Assembly (NCBI GenBank): GCA_003248395.1
Contig: QFNA01000005.1
Span: 1-34,629 of the forward strand
Length of the DNA: 34,629 nucleotides
Origin: Citromicrobium sp.
Lineage (GTDB): Bacteria > Pseudomonadota > Alphaproteobacteria > Sphingomonadales > Sphingomonadaceae
Direction of reading: 5' to 3'
A model generated the notes under the pieces. It did not search any database, was not told where the DNA came from, and saw only the letters and a program-made list of their open reading frames with translations. The first letter of the stretch is position 1. Every line of letters begins with the position of its first letter. Both the position numbers and the translations under genes were made by a program. Positions 7,565 through 15,758 of this stretch are shown piece by piece.

Positions 7565-7877
7565 GAAGCAGGCAACCGACGCGCGTCACTACGACGTGAT
7601 CCTCGCTCCGCACATCACCGAGAAGTCGACCATGGCTTCGGAGAATAATGCGGTCGTGTTCAAGGTCGCAGGCACTGCGACCAAGCCGCAGATCAAGGAA
7701 GCTGTGGAGGCGATCTACGCCGACCAGAAGGCCAAGGTCGTTGCGGTCAACACGATCAACGTGAAGGGCAAGACCAAGCGCTGGAAGGGCAAGCCCTACA
7801 AGCGCAATGACGTGAAGAAGGCGATCGTCACTCTCGCTGAGGGCTCGATGATCGACATCACGGAAGGTGTGAGCTGA
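7557..7877 (+). CDS. rplW: 50S ribosomal protein L23
   Basis: L23 (106 residues) sits at the tunnel exit and is the docking site for trigger factor and the signal recognition particle. Recognisable parts are HYDVILAPHITEKST near the start, the central VEAIYADQKAKVVAVNT, and the basic loop KGKTKRWKGKPYKRNDVKKA. It starts inside the last codons of rplD and its TGA shares one base with the ATG of rplB, a tightly coupled arrangement. Confidence 0.96.
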   Translation: MAKKQATDARHYDVILAPHITEKSTMASENNAVVFKVAGTATKPQIKEAVEAIYADQKAKVVAVNTINVKGKTKRWKGKPYKRNDVKKAIVTLAEGSMIDITEGVS

Positions 7878-8713
7878 TGGCACTCAAGAACTACAAACCG
7901 ACGAGCCCCGCGCGCCGCGGTCTCATCCTCGTCGACAAGTCGGGCCTGTACAAGGGCAAGCCCGTCAAGTCGTTGACGGAAGGCAAGCGCAAGACCGGTG
8001 GCCGGAACAACAAGGGCCATGTCACGTCGCGTGGCATGGGTGGCGGCCACAAGCAGAAGTATCGCTTCATCGACTTCAAGCGTCGCAAATGGGACGTTGA
8101 AGGCACCGTGGAGCGGATCGAATATGATCCCAACCGCACGGCATTCATCGCACTCGTGAAATACACCGATGGCGAGATGGCCTACATCCTCGCTCCGCAG
8201 CGCCTCGCTGTCGGCGACAAGGTCATTGCGGCCGAACGGACCGATACGAAGCCCGGCAACGCCATGCTGCTCGGCCAGATGCCGGTCGGCACGATCTGCC
8301 ACAACGTCGAAATGAAGCCCGGCAAGGGTGGTCAGATCGCGCGTTCGGCAGGTGCCTATGTGCAGCTCGTCGGTCGTGACCGTGGCATGGTCATCGTGCG
8401 TCTCAACAGTGGCGAGCAGCGTTACCTGCGCGCCGACTGCATGGGTACCGTTGGCGCCGTATCGAACCCGGACAACCAGAACCAGAACCTGGGCAAGGCC
8501 GGTCGTCGTCGCTGGATGGGAATCAAGCCGCTGACCCGCGGTGTCGCAAAGAACCCGGTCGACCACCCGCACGGCGGTGGTGAAGGCCGGACCTCGGGCG
8601 GCCGCCATCCGGTCACTCCGTGGGGCAAGCCGACCAAGGGTGCCCGTACCCGCAAGAACAAGCAGACGGACAAGATGATCATCCGTTCGCGCCACGCGAA
8701 GAAGAAGAGGTAA
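7877..8713 (+). CDS. rplB: 50S ribosomal protein L2
   Basis: L2 (278 residues) is a primary 23S rRNA binding protein needed for subunit joining and peptidyl transferase structure. The OB-like and SH3-like domains are intact: GRNNKGHVTSRGMGGGHKQKYR near residues 43-64 and the C-terminal signature region with NPVDHPHGGGEGR around 226-238, which holds the conserved functional His. The length is normal. The ATG overlaps the rplW stop by one base, and rpsS follows after six bases. Confidence 0.97.
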   Translation: MALKNYKPTSPARRGLILVDKSGLYKGKPVKSLTEGKRKTGGRNNKGHVTSRGMGGGHKQKYRFIDFKRRKWDVEGTVERIEYDPNRTAFIALVKYTDGEMAYILAPQRLAVGDKVIAAERTDTKPGNAMLLGQMPVGTICHNVEMKPGKGGQIARSAGAYVQLVGRDRGMVIVRLNSGEQRYLRADCMGTVGAVSNPDNQNQNLGKAGRRRWMGIKPLTRGVAKNPVDHPHGGGEGRTSGGRHPVTPWGKPTKGARTRKNKQTDKMIIRSRHAKKKR

Positions 8714-8719
8714 TCGGAC

Positions 8720-8995
8720 ATGGCACGTTCCGTCTGGAAAGGTCCGTTCGTCGAGCTGAGCCTGTTGAAAAAGGCGCAGGAAGCTCAGGATGCAAGCAAC
8801 AGCAAGCCGATCAAGACCTGGTCGCGTCGCTCCACCATCCTGCCCGACTTCGTCGGCCTGACGTTCAACGTCTACAATGGCCACAAGTTCATCCCGGTCT
8901 CCGTCTCGGAAGAGATGGTCGGCCACAAGCTCGGCGAGTTTGCGCCGACCCGTACCTTCCCGGGTCACGCCGCCGACAAGAAGGGTAAGCGCTGA
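8720..8995 (+). CDS. rpsS: 30S ribosomal protein S19
   Basis: S19 (91 residues) lies in the head of the 30S subunit and pairs with S13 near the A site. MARSVWKGPFVE at the start and the conserved GHKFIPVSVSEEMVGHKLGEFAPTR block are ordinary for the family. The start follows a GAGG ribosome-binding site in the end of rplB. The stop codon shares its last base with the ATG of rplV, indicating coupled translation. Confidence 0.97.
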   Translation: MARSVWKGPFVELSLLKKAQEAQDASNSKPIKTWSRRSTILPDFVGLTFNVYNGHKFIPVSVSEEMVGHKLGEFAPTRTFPGHAADKKGKR

Positions 8996-9372
8996 TGAGC
9001 AAGCAGAAAGCTCCGCGTCGCGTCGCCGATAACGAGGCACTGGCTGTCGGTACCACTATTCGTGGTTCGGCCCAGAAGCTCAACCTCGTTGCCGGCCTGA
9101 TCCGCGGCAAGAAGGCCGAAGAGGCTCTGAACATTCTCGCTTTTTCCAAGAAGGCGATGGCGAAGGATGCGACCAAGGTTCTCGCTTCGGCAATCGCCAA
9201 CGCGGAAAACAATCACAACCTCGACGTCGATGCGCTCGTCGTGGCGGAAGCTTCGGTCGGCAAGTCGATCACAATGAAGCGTTTCCACACGCGCGGCCGT
9301 GGCAAGTCCACGCGTATCCTCAAGCCGTTCAGCCGGCTGCGTATCGTCGTTCGAGAGCAGGAAGAGGCGTAA
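8995..9372 (+). CDS. rplV: 50S ribosomal protein L22
   Basis: L22 (125 residues) binds all 23S rRNA domains and its long beta-hairpin lines the exit tunnel, where some macrolide-resistance changes occur. The helix with KLNLVAGLIRGKKAEEALNIL and the hairpin region MKRFHTRGRGKSTRI are present; no insertion or deletion is seen in the hairpin. The ATG overlaps the rpsS stop, and rpsC begins one base after its own stop. Confidence 0.96.
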   Translation: MSKQKAPRRVADNEALAVGTTIRGSAQKLNLVAGLIRGKKAEEALNILAFSKKAMAKDATKVLASAIANAENNHNLDVDALVVAEASVGKSITMKRFHTRGRGKSTRILKPFSRLRIVVREQEEA

Positions 9373-9373
9373 G

Positions 9374-10069
9374 ATGGGCCAGAAGAGCAATCCGATCGGT
9401 CTGCGCCTGCAGATCAACCGCACCTGGGACAGTCGCTGGTACGCAGAGGGGCGTGACTATGCGAAGCTGCTCAGCGAAGATATCGAAATCCGCAAGCACA
9501 TCATCGAAACCGTGCCCCAGGCCGCGATTTCGAAGGTCGTGATCGAGCGTCCGGCAAAGCTCTGCCGCATCTCGATCTATGCTGCACGTCCCGGTGTCAT
9601 CATCGGCAAGAAGGGCGCGGATATCGAAAAGCTGCGTGCCAAGCTGTCACGAATGACCGAAAGCGAAGTCAAGCTGAACATCGTCGAGATCCGCAAGCCG
9701 GAAGTCGATGCGAAGCTCGTCGCTCAGGGCATTGCCGATCAGTTGATCCGCCGTGTTGCATTTCGTCGCGCCATGAAGCGCGCAATGCAGTCGGCCATGC
9801 GTCTTGGTGCCGAAGGTATCAAGATCGTCTGTGGCGGCCGCCTTGGCGGTGCCGAAATCGCACGTGTCGAGCAGTATCGCGAAGGTCGCGTTCCGCTTCA
9901 TACGCTGCGGGCCAACATCGACTATGCAGAGGCCGAGGCGCTGACCGCCTATGGCATCATCGGCATCAAGGTGTGGGTCTTCAAGGGTGAGATCATGGCT
10001 CATGACCCGACCGCGCAGGACCGTCTCATGATGGAATCGCAGACGTCCGGCGTCCGTCCGGCTCGCTGA
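9374..10069 (+). CDS. rpsC: 30S ribosomal protein S3
   Basis: S3 (231 residues) is a head protein at the mRNA entry channel and has helicase-related function with S4 and S5. The start at 9374 gives MGQKSNPIGLRLQINRTW; an open frame further upstream overlaps rplV and is not S3-like. The KH domain carries the GKKGADIEKLR GxxG-type loop around residues 78-88, and the C-terminal domain has GAEGIKIVCGGRLGGAEIAR. Only one base separates it from the rplV stop, with an AGGAAGAGG ribosome-binding site inside rplV. Confidence 0.97.
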   Translation: MGQKSNPIGLRLQINRTWDSRWYAEGRDYAKLLSEDIEIRKHIIETVPQAAISKVVIERPAKLCRISIYAARPGVIIGKKGADIEKLRAKLSRMTESEVKLNIVEIRKPEVDAKLVAQGIADQLIRRVAFRRAMKRAMQSAMRLGAEGIKIVCGGRLGGAEIARVEQYREGRVPLHTLRANIDYAEAEALTAYGIIGIKVWVFKGEIMAHDPTAQDRLMMESQTSGVRPAR

Positions 10070-10090
10070 TTGCAGGTATAGGAAAGAACC

Positions 10091-10525
10091 ATGCTGCAAC
10101 CGAAGAAAACCAAGTACCGCAAGGCGTTCAAGGGCAAGATCCATGGGAACGCCAAGGGCGGCACCACGCTCAACTTCGGCTCCTATGGGCTGAAGGCGCT
10201 CGAGCCCGAGCGTATCACCGCGCGCCAGATCGAAGCGGCACGCCGTGCGATCACGCGTCACATCAAACGCCAGGGGCGTCTCTGGATTCGCGTGTTCCCG
10301 GACGTGCCGGTTTCGAAGAAGCCTGCCGAAGTCCGTCAGGGTAAGGGCAAGGGTTCGGTCGAATACTGGGCCGCTCGCGTGAAGCCGGGCCGCATCCTGT
10401 TCGAACTCGACGGCGTTGCCGGCCCGCTGGCTGCCGAAGCGTTCAGCCGTGCGGCGATGAAGCTGCCGGTCAAGACCAAGGTCGTGGCCCGCCTGGGCGA
10501 CACCTCGCACCTCGGAGGCGAATAA
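10091..10525 (+). CDS. rplP: 50S ribosomal protein L16
   Basis: L16 (144 residues) contacts the A-site tRNA elbow and 5S rRNA region. The start MLQPKKTKYRKAFKG and the conserved RAITRHIKRQGRLWIRVFPD and GKGKGSVEYWAARVKPGRILFE parts are intact, including the flexible loop residues near the peptidyl transferase centre. An AGGAAAG ribosome-binding site precedes the ATG. Its TAA overlaps the rpmC ATG by one base. Confidence 0.97.
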   Translation: MLQPKKTKYRKAFKGKIHGNAKGGTTLNFGSYGLKALEPERITARQIEAARRAITRHIKRQGRLWIRVFPDVPVSKKPAEVRQGKGKGSVEYWAARVKPGRILFELDGVAGPLAAEAFSRAAMKLPVKTKVVARLGDTSHLGGE

Positions 10526-10734
10526 TGAGCAAGATCGAAGATCTGCGCCAGAAGAGCGACGACCAGCTGGACGAGGAACTGACGAGCCTGAAGCGCGAGC
10601 AGTTCAACCTTCGCTTCCAGTCGGCGACCAACCAGCTCGAAAAGCCGGCGCGTATCCGCGAAGTCCGTCGTTCGATCGCCAAGATCAAGACGTTGCAGGG
10701 CGAACGAGCCCGTGCAGCTGAAGCCAAGGCGTAA
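10525..10734 (+). CDS. rpmC: 50S ribosomal protein L29
   Basis: L29 (69 residues) is a small helical protein next to L23 at the tunnel exit. The two-helix pattern is visible: EDLRQKSDDQLDEELTSLKREQFNLRFQ followed by the conserved ATNQLEKPARIREVRRSIAKIKT. The length is normal. It overlaps the rplP stop by one base and precedes rpsQ by ten bases. Confidence 0.96.
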   Translation: MSKIEDLRQKSDDQLDEELTSLKREQFNLRFQSATNQLEKPARIREVRRSIAKIKTLQGERARAAEAKA

Positions 10735-10744
10735 GGAGTAGACC

Positions 10745-11035
10745 ATGCCCAAGCGTATCCTGATCGGGACCGTCACCTCCGACAAGACCGACAAGACCGT
10801 TACTGTACTGGTCGAGCGCAAGGTGAAACACCCACTTTACGGGAAGATCATCCGCCGCTCGAAAAAGTACCACGCTCACGACGAAAAGAACGAGTACGCA
10901 CTCGGCGACGTTGTGCGCATCGAAGAAACCAAGCCGATCTCGAAAACCAAGACCTGGATGGTCAAGGACCGGGTGACGGCAGGCGGAACCCAGGCTGTCG
11001 AGGCTGACCTCGAAGTCGAGGCCGCAGGCAACTGA
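10745..11035 (+). CDS. rpsQ: 30S ribosomal protein S17
   Basis: S17 is an OB-fold primary binder of the 16S rRNA 5' domain. MPKRILIGTVTSDKTDKTVTV and the HPLYGKIIRRSKKYHAHDE block identify it. At 96 residues it is about twelve longer than E. coli S17, with a Glu/Ala-rich tail (VEADLEVEAAGN). A clear AAGGAG lies upstream. A 56-base gap separates it from rplN, which is where the spc operon begins in E. coli; no convincing promoter is visible in it. Confidence 0.96.
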   Translation: MPKRILIGTVTSDKTDKTVTVLVERKVKHPLYGKIIRRSKKYHAHDEKNEYALGDVVRIEETKPISKTKTWMVKDRVTAGGTQAVEADLEVEAAGN

Positions 11036-11091
11036 CGTTTTAGGAACTGCCGGGCATTTGTCCCGGCAAGCCAAGAGAAGGAACCGGATCG

Positions 11092-11460
11092 ATGATCCAG
11101 ATGCAATCCAATCTCGACGTCGCGGACAACAGCGGCGCAAAGCGCGTCCAGTGCATCAAGGTACTGGGTGGCTCAAAGCGCCGCACCGCGTCAGTCGGTG
11201 ACGTGATCGTGGTTTCCGTCAAGGAAGCACAGCCGCGCACGAAGGTGAAGAAGGGCGATGTCCATCGCGCCGTCATCGTGCGTACGAAGAAGGACGTGCG
11301 CCGCCCCGACGGCAGCGTGATCCGCTTCGACAGCAACGCCGCGGTTCTCGTCAACAAGAACGAAGAGCCGATCGGCACGCGTATCTTCGGCCCGGTCGTC
11401 CGCGAACTGCGTGGCCGCGGCTTCATGAAGATCATCTCGCTTGCTCCGGAGGTGCTGTAA
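11092..11460 (+). CDS. rplN: 50S ribosomal protein L14
   Basis: L14 (122 residues) forms an intersubunit bridge and is the docking site of the silencing factor RsfS. The start MIQMQSNLDVADNSGAK and the conserved RRPDGSVIRFDSNAAVL and GTRIFGPVVRELR segments are intact. The GAAGGA ribosome-binding site is good. The TAA shares its last base with the rplX ATG. Confidence 0.97.
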   Translation: MIQMQSNLDVADNSGAKRVQCIKVLGGSKRRTASVGDVIVVSVKEAQPRTKVKKGDVHRAVIVRTKKDVRRPDGSVIRFDSNAAVLVNKNEEPIGTRIFGPVVRELRGRGFMKIISLAPEVL

Positions 11461-11780
11461 TGGCCGCCGCTAAGATCAAGAAGGGTGACAGCGTCGTTGT
11501 CCTGTCCGGCAAGGACAAAGGCAAGACTGGCACTGTTGCGAAAGTCATGCCCAAGGACGGCAAGATCGTCGTCGAAGGCGTCAACGTCGCTGCGCGTCAC
11601 CGCAAGCCGACCCAGCAGAACCCGCAGGGTGGTATCGATCGCTTCGAAGCGCCGATGCACATCAGCAAGGTTGCGCTGGCCGATCCCAAGGATGGCAAGC
11701 CCACCCGGGTCCGTTTCGAGGAAAAGGACGGCAAGAAGGTGCGTGTTGCCGCGAAGAGTGGGGAGACCATCGATGGCTGA
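11460..11780 (+). CDS. rplX: 50S ribosomal protein L24
   Basis: L24 (106 residues) is an assembly initiator of the 50S subunit with a KOW motif, visible as KKGDSVVVLSGKDKGKTG near residues 7-24. The following VEGVNVAARHRKPTQQNPQGGI segment is typical. It overlaps rplN by one base and rplE by eight bases, so all three are probably coupled. Confidence 0.96.
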   Translation: MAAAKIKKGDSVVVLSGKDKGKTGTVAKVMPKDGKIVVEGVNVAARHRKPTQQNPQGGIDRFEAPMHISKVALADPKDGKPTRVRFEEKDGKKVRVAAKSGETIDG

Positions 11781-12351
11781 TTACAGCCCCCGCATGAAGC
11801 AGCGCTATGACGACCAGATCGTCAAGGCGATGACCGAGAAGTTCGGTTACAAGAACCGTCTCGAAGTCCCGAAGCTGGACAAGATCACGCTCAACATGGG
11901 CGTTGGCGAAGCCAGCCAGGACAAGAAGAAGGTCCAGACCGCAGCGGAAGAAATGGCCAAGATCGCCGGCCAGAAGCCGGTTATCACCAAGGCCAAGAAG
12001 TCGATCGCTCAGTTCAAGCTGCGCGAAGGCATGCCGATCGGTGCGAAGGTAACCCTTCGTCGCGAGCGCATGTACGAATTCGTCGACCGTCTCGTGACCA
12101 TCGCAATGCCCCGTATCCGCGACTTTCGTGGCCTCAACGCCAAGTCGTTCGATGGCCGTGGGAACTATGCGATGGGTCTCAAGGAACAGATCATTTTCCC
12201 GGAGATCAGCTACGACCAGATCGAGAAGGTCCGGGGCATGGATATCATCGTAACCACGACGGCAAAGACCGACGAGGAAGCGCGCGAACTGCTGCGTCTC
12301 TTCGGTTTCCCGTTCCCGACTGAAAAGTCGGAAGAGAAGGAGGCGGCGTGA
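11773..12351 (+). CDS. rplE: 50S ribosomal protein L5
   Basis: L5 (192 residues) binds 5S rRNA and touches P-site tRNA. The start at 11773 gives MADYSPRMKQRYDDQIVKAM; the longer open frame upstream lies over rplX and is not L5-like. Family wording includes KITLNMGVGEASQDKK, ITKAKKSIAQFKLREGMPIG and GNYAMGLKEQIIFPEI. The C-terminus is a little longer and Glu-rich (PTEKSEEKEAA). GGGGAG upstream serves as ribosome-binding site within the end of rplX. Confidence 0.97.
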   Translation: MADYSPRMKQRYDDQIVKAMTEKFGYKNRLEVPKLDKITLNMGVGEASQDKKKVQTAAEEMAKIAGQKPVITKAKKSIAQFKLREGMPIGAKVTLRRERMYEFVDRLVTIAMPRIRDFRGLNAKSFDGRGNYAMGLKEQIIFPEISYDQIEKVRGMDIIVTTTAKTDEEARELLRLFGFPFPTEKSEEKEAA

Positions 12352-12392
12352 GCCGCTTCCGGATCGCAGGATAAGGAAGGAACTTAAGTCCA

Positions 12393-12698
12393 ATGGCGAA
12401 ACTGAGTTCGATCAACAAGAACGAGCGCCGCAAGAAGCTCGTTCAGCAATATGCAGAAAAGTTCGCGAAGCTAAAGGCTATCGCGGATGATGAATCGCTT
12501 GACGAGACCGAACGTCTTATGGCGCGTCTCAAGATGGCAGAACTGCCGCGTAACGCGAATCCGACCCGGGTACGCAACCGCTGCTCCACCACCGGCCGCC
12601 CCCGCGGCTATTACCGCAAGTTCGGTCTTAACCGCATCGAATTGCGCGATCTCGGCAACAAGGGCCTCATTCCTGGCCTGACGAAGTCGAGCTGGTGA
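12393..12698 (+). CDS. rpsN: 30S ribosomal protein S14 (zinc-free type)
   Basis: S14 (101 residues) is a head protein near the P site. This is the long, zinc-independent form: only one Cys (in RNRCSTTGRPRGYYRKFGLNR) and no CxxC pairs. That form is common in alphaproteobacteria. The N-terminal helix region with NERRKKLVQQYAEKFAKL is intact. An AGGAAGGA ribosome-binding site lies upstream in the 41-base gap after rplE. Confidence 0.96.
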   Translation: MAKLSSINKNERRKKLVQQYAEKFAKLKAIADDESLDETERLMARLKMAELPRNANPTRVRNRCSTTGRPRGYYRKFGLNRIELRDLGNKGLIPGLTKSSW

Positions 12699-12709
12699 GG
12701 AATCGATAG

Positions 12710-13105
12710 ATGGCTATGACCGATCCCCTGGGTGATATGCTCACCCGCATCCGCAACGGGCAGCAGGCAAAGAAGGACAGCGTCCTGTCGCCCGCCAGCA
12801 AACTGCGTGCGAACGTTCTCGAAGTGCTCCAGCGCGAAGGCTACATCCGTGGCTACAGCGAGGATTCGTCGGGCAAGCATGCCGCGCTGCGGATCGAACT
12901 GAAGTATTTCGAGGGCGAACCTGCTATCAAGCATGTGTCTCGCGTCTCCAAGCCTGGCCGCCGCGTCTACGCAGGTTCGAAGGACCTTCCCGTGGTGCGC
13001 AACGGCCTCGGCATCACCATCGTCTCGACGCCCAAGGGTGTGCTTTCGGATGCCGAAGCGCGTACCGAGAACGTCGGCGGCGAAGTGCTGGCAGAGGTGT
13101 TCTGA
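12710..13105 (+). CDS. rpsH: 30S ribosomal protein S8
   Basis: S8 (131 residues) binds helix 21 of 16S rRNA and is the spc-operon repressor in E. coli. MAMTDPLGDMLTRIRNGQ at the start and the C-terminal GLGITIVSTPKGVLSDAEAR with GGEVLAEVF are ordinary. The ATG at 12710 is preferred over the one at 12716 because GAGG lies at suitable distance. No S8-like target hairpin could be recognised near rplE. The stop overlaps the rplF start by one base. Confidence 0.96.
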   Translation: MAMTDPLGDMLTRIRNGQQAKKDSVLSPASKLRANVLEVLQREGYIRGYSEDSSGKHAALRIELKYFEGEPAIKHVSRVSKPGRRVYAGSKDLPVVRNGLGITIVSTPKGVLSDAEARTENVGGEVLAEVF

Positions 13106-13638
13106 TGAGCCGCATCGGTAAAAAGCCTGTCGCGATCCCGAGTGGGGTTACGGCCGCTATCGAAGGCAACACGCTCAATGTGAAGGGTCCGAAGGGTGCT
13201 CTTTCGATGGGCCTGTCCGATCTGATCGACTACAAGCTGGAAGACGGCGAAATTTCGGTCAAGCCGGCCAACGATACGCGGGCCGCCCGCAACCACTGGG
13301 GTATGCAGCGCACGCTGGTTTCGAACCTGGTCGAAGGTGTGACCGAAGGGTTCACCAAGGTGCTCGAAATTTCCGGTGTCGGTTATCGTGCTCAGGCGCA
13401 GGGCAAGAAGCTCAAGCTTCAGCTCGGCTACTCGCATGATGTCGATCTCGATGTGCCGGAAGGCGTCGAGGTCAAGACCCCCGATCAGACGACCGTGGAA
13501 ATCAGCGGTATCGACAAGCAGGCCGTGGGTCAGTTTGCGGCGAATGTCCGCAAATGGCGCAAGCCCGAACCTTACAAGGGCAAGGGCATCAAGTACCGCG
13601 GCGAGTATATCTTCCGCAAGGAAGGAAAGAAGAAGTAA
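13105..13638 (+). CDS. rplF: 50S ribosomal protein L6
   Basis: L6 (177 residues) has two repeated domains and sits near the factor-binding region. It opens with MSRIGKKPVAIPSGV and ends with KGKGIKYRGEYIFRKEGKKK; the central GVGYRAQAQGKKLKLQLGYSH is characteristic. It overlaps rpsH by one base and is separated from rplR by one base. Confidence 0.97.
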   Translation: MSRIGKKPVAIPSGVTAAIEGNTLNVKGPKGALSMGLSDLIDYKLEDGEISVKPANDTRAARNHWGMQRTLVSNLVEGVTEGFTKVLEISGVGYRAQAQGKKLKLQLGYSHDVDLDVPEGVEVKTPDQTTVEISGIDKQAVGQFAANVRKWRKPEPYKGKGIKYRGEYIFRKEGKKK

Positions 13639-13639
13639 G

Positions 13640-13984
13640 ATGGCAAAGCTTTCTCTTTTCGCACGCCGGCGCCGTCGTGTCCGTACGGCACTTCGGCAGC
13701 GCGCAGGCGGCAAGCCGCGCCTTTCGGTTCACCGCACCGGGAAGCATATCTACGCGCAGATCATCGATGATGCTGCGGGTAAGACCCTGGCTGCTGCATC
13801 GACCCTGGGGGGCAAAAGCTCCGGGGCCAATGTCGATGCGGCCAAGCAAGTCGGCAGCGATATCGCTGCTGCTGCCAAGAAGGCTGGTGTGACGACTGTC
13901 GTGTTCGATCGCGGCGGATTCCTGTTCCATGGCCGCGTCAAGGCGCTGGCCGACGCCGCTCGCGAAGGCGGGCTGGAGTTCTGA
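13640..13984 (+). CDS. rplR: 50S ribosomal protein L18
   Basis: L18 (114 residues) carries 5S rRNA to the 50S subunit. The start at 13640, one base after the rplF stop and behind AAGGAAAG, gives MAKLSLFARRRRRVRTALRQRAGGKPRLSVHR in family order. The C-terminal VVFDRGGFLFHGRVKALADAAREGGLEF is standard. The longer frame upstream lies over rplF and is a shadow. The TGA shares one base with the rpsE ATG. Confidence 0.96.
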   Translation: MAKLSLFARRRRRVRTALRQRAGGKPRLSVHRTGKHIYAQIIDDAAGKTLAAASTLGGKSSGANVDAAKQVGSDIAAAAKKAGVTTVVFDRGGFLFHGRVKALADAAREGGLEF

Positions 13985-14838
13985 TGATGGCTGACGACAA
14001 GCAAACTGAAAATACCGAAGCGGAAACGACCGTGACCGAAACGCCAGAAGTCGCGAAGGCCAAGGCGGATTCGGGCGTGGCCGAAGCCGAGACGCAGAAC
14101 GCCGTGAAGACCGAAGAGCCGGCCGTTGCTGATACGCCTTCGGAAGCCGCGACAAACCAGGATCCGGCGCAGGGTGCCGAAGGTCAGCCGCGCGAGCGTG
14201 GCGCCAATGATCGTGGACGTGGCGGTCGCGGTGGCAACCGTGACGGTGGCCGTGGTCGTGGTGGTCGTGACAACCGCCGTGGCAATCGCCGCGAGGAAGA
14301 AGACGACGGCATCATCGAGAAGCTCGTCCATATCAACCGCGTCAGCAAGACGGTGAAGGGCGGTAAGCGCTTCGGTTTCGCTGCACTGGTTGTGGTGGGT
14401 GACGGTTCGGGCCGTGTCGGCTTTGGCAAGGGCAAGGCCCGCGAAGTGCCTGAAGCGATCCAGAAGGCGACCGCAGCCGCCCGCAAGAAGATGATCCGTG
14501 TCCCGCTGAAGGAGGGCCGCACCCTCCACCATGACGGCAATGGTCGTTTTGGCGCAGGCAAGGTGACCGTGCGTACGGCACCTCCGGGTACCGGTATCAT
14601 CGCCGGTGGTCCGATGCGTGCTGTCTTCGAAAGCCTCGGTGTTGCCGACGTGGTGACCAAATCGGTCGGCACTTCGAACCCGTATAACATGATCCGCGCC
14701 ACCTTCGACGCGCTGACCGACCAGACTTCGCCGAAGTCGGTTGCCCAGCGTCGCGGCAAGAAGGTCGCCGACCTGCTCGGTCGCGGTGGTGCATCGGAGG
14801 CCGAGGCTGAAGCCGACGCCGCCGCTATCGCGGAGTAA
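13984..14838 (+). CDS. rpsE: 30S ribosomal protein S5 with long acidic and RG-rich N-terminal extension
   Basis: S5 secures translational accuracy and lines the mRNA entry channel. The core starts near residue 107 with IIEKLVHINRVSKTVKGG and is complete, including GDGSGRVGFGKGKAREVPEAI and GTGIIAGGPMRAVFE. The protein is 284 residues against 167 in E. coli. Residues 1-68 are Glu/Ala/Thr-rich and nearly free of hydrophobic runs. Residues 69-103 are an Arg/Gly cluster (repeats such as RGRGGRGGNR). The start is fixed by the one-base overlap with the rplR stop; a second ATG follows directly. Base use in the extension resembles the rest of the gene, so a fused foreign sequence is unlikely. Confidence 0.96.
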   Translation: MMADDKQTENTEAETTVTETPEVAKAKADSGVAEAETQNAVKTEEPAVADTPSEAATNQDPAQGAEGQPRERGANDRGRGGRGGNRDGGRGRGGRDNRRGNRREEEDDGIIEKLVHINRVSKTVKGGKRFGFAALVVVGDGSGRVGFGKGKAREVPEAIQKATAAARKKMIRVPLKEGRTLHHDGNGRFGAGKVTVRTAPPGTGIIAGGPMRAVFESLGVADVVTKSVGTSNPYNMIRATFDALTDQTSPKSVAQRRGKKVADLLGRGGASEAEAEADAAAIAE

Positions 14839-14843
14839 GTCAG

Positions 14844-15032
14844 ATGGCGAAGAACAAGACCATCAAGCTCAAGCAGATCGGTTCGCCGATCCGCCGCCCC
14901 GAAGGCCAGCGCAAGATCCTCGTGGGTCTCGGGCTGAACAAGATGCACAAGGTCGTCGAACGCCAGGACACCCCCGAGGTGCGTGGCGCCGTCGCCAAGG
15001 TTCCGCATCTGGTGGCGATCGTCGAAGACTAG
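14844..15032 (+). CDS. rpmD: 50S ribosomal protein L30
   Basis: L30 (62 residues) is a small 50S protein with the usual KTIKLKQIGSPIRRPEGQRK start and LGLNKMHKVVERQDTPEVRG core. It follows rpsE by five bases, with GGAG inside the rpsE end. A 96-base gap before rplO contains no gene. Confidence 0.95.
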   Translation: MAKNKTIKLKQIGSPIRRPEGQRKILVGLGLNKMHKVVERQDTPEVRGAVAKVPHLVAIVED

Positions 15033-15128
15033 GTCTTCGGCCGATTACAATTTGACGGGGGTGGCCTGCTGCGATAGCGGGCCGCTTCCATTTTACAGCG
15101 CGAACAAAAGCGAAAGCGAGTGCAGACA

Positions 15129-15653
15129 ATGAAACTTACAGATCTCCGCGATAATCCCGGCGCCCGCAAGGAGCGTATTCGTGTCGGCCGTGGCATCGGC
15201 TCGGGCAAGGGCAAGACCGGCGGGCGTGGCCAGAAGGGCCAGAAGAGCCGTTCGGGTGTCGCCATCAAGGGCTTCGAAGGCGGCCAGATGCCGCTGCACA
15301 TGCGCCTGCCAAAGCGTGGCTTCAACAATCCTTTCGGCAAGGATTACGCCGAAGTGAACCTGGGCATGGTCCAGAAGTTCATCGACGCCAAGAAGCTCGA
15401 CGCGAAGAAGGACATCGATCATGCCGCGCTCAAGGCAGCGGGCCTTGCTCGTGGCGGTAAGGACGGCGTTCGTCTGCTCGGCAAGGGTGAACTGAAGACG
15501 AAAGCAAAATTCGTCGTTGCCGGTGCATCGAAGGGTGCCATCGAAGCGGTCGAAAAGGCAGGCGGTACGGTCGAAGTGATTGACCAGGGCAAGCCGGAGC
15601 ACGAAAAGAAGGCCGCTCGCACGGAAGCCAACAAGGCTGCCAAGAAGAAATAA
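15129..15653 (+). CDS. rplO: 50S ribosomal protein L15
   Basis: L15 (174 residues) is a late-assembly 50S protein. MKLTDLRDNPGARKERIRVGRG and the Gly-rich GSGKGKTGGRGQKGQKSRSG that follows are diagnostic. I prefer the ATG at 15129 over the in-frame GTG at 15120 because family members start with MKL; the ribosome-binding site (GCGAG) is weak either way. The C-terminus is Lys/Ala-rich and longer than in E. coli. Confidence 0.95.
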   Translation: MKLTDLRDNPGARKERIRVGRGIGSGKGKTGGRGQKGQKSRSGVAIKGFEGGQMPLHMRLPKRGFNNPFGKDYAEVNLGMVQKFIDAKKLDAKKDIDHAALKAAGLARGGKDGVRLLGKGELKTKAKFVVAGASKGAIEAVEKAGGTVEVIDQGKPEHEKKAARTEANKAAKKK

Positions 15654-15758
15654 TCTACCAAATTCGGGGGAGCGCGGTTCGACATTCGCCTTCGCGCTCC
15701 CTATCTCTCCGGTCAGCGCCGGGACGGGTCGGCGCAAAGCTAGGATCGAAGACGACCA

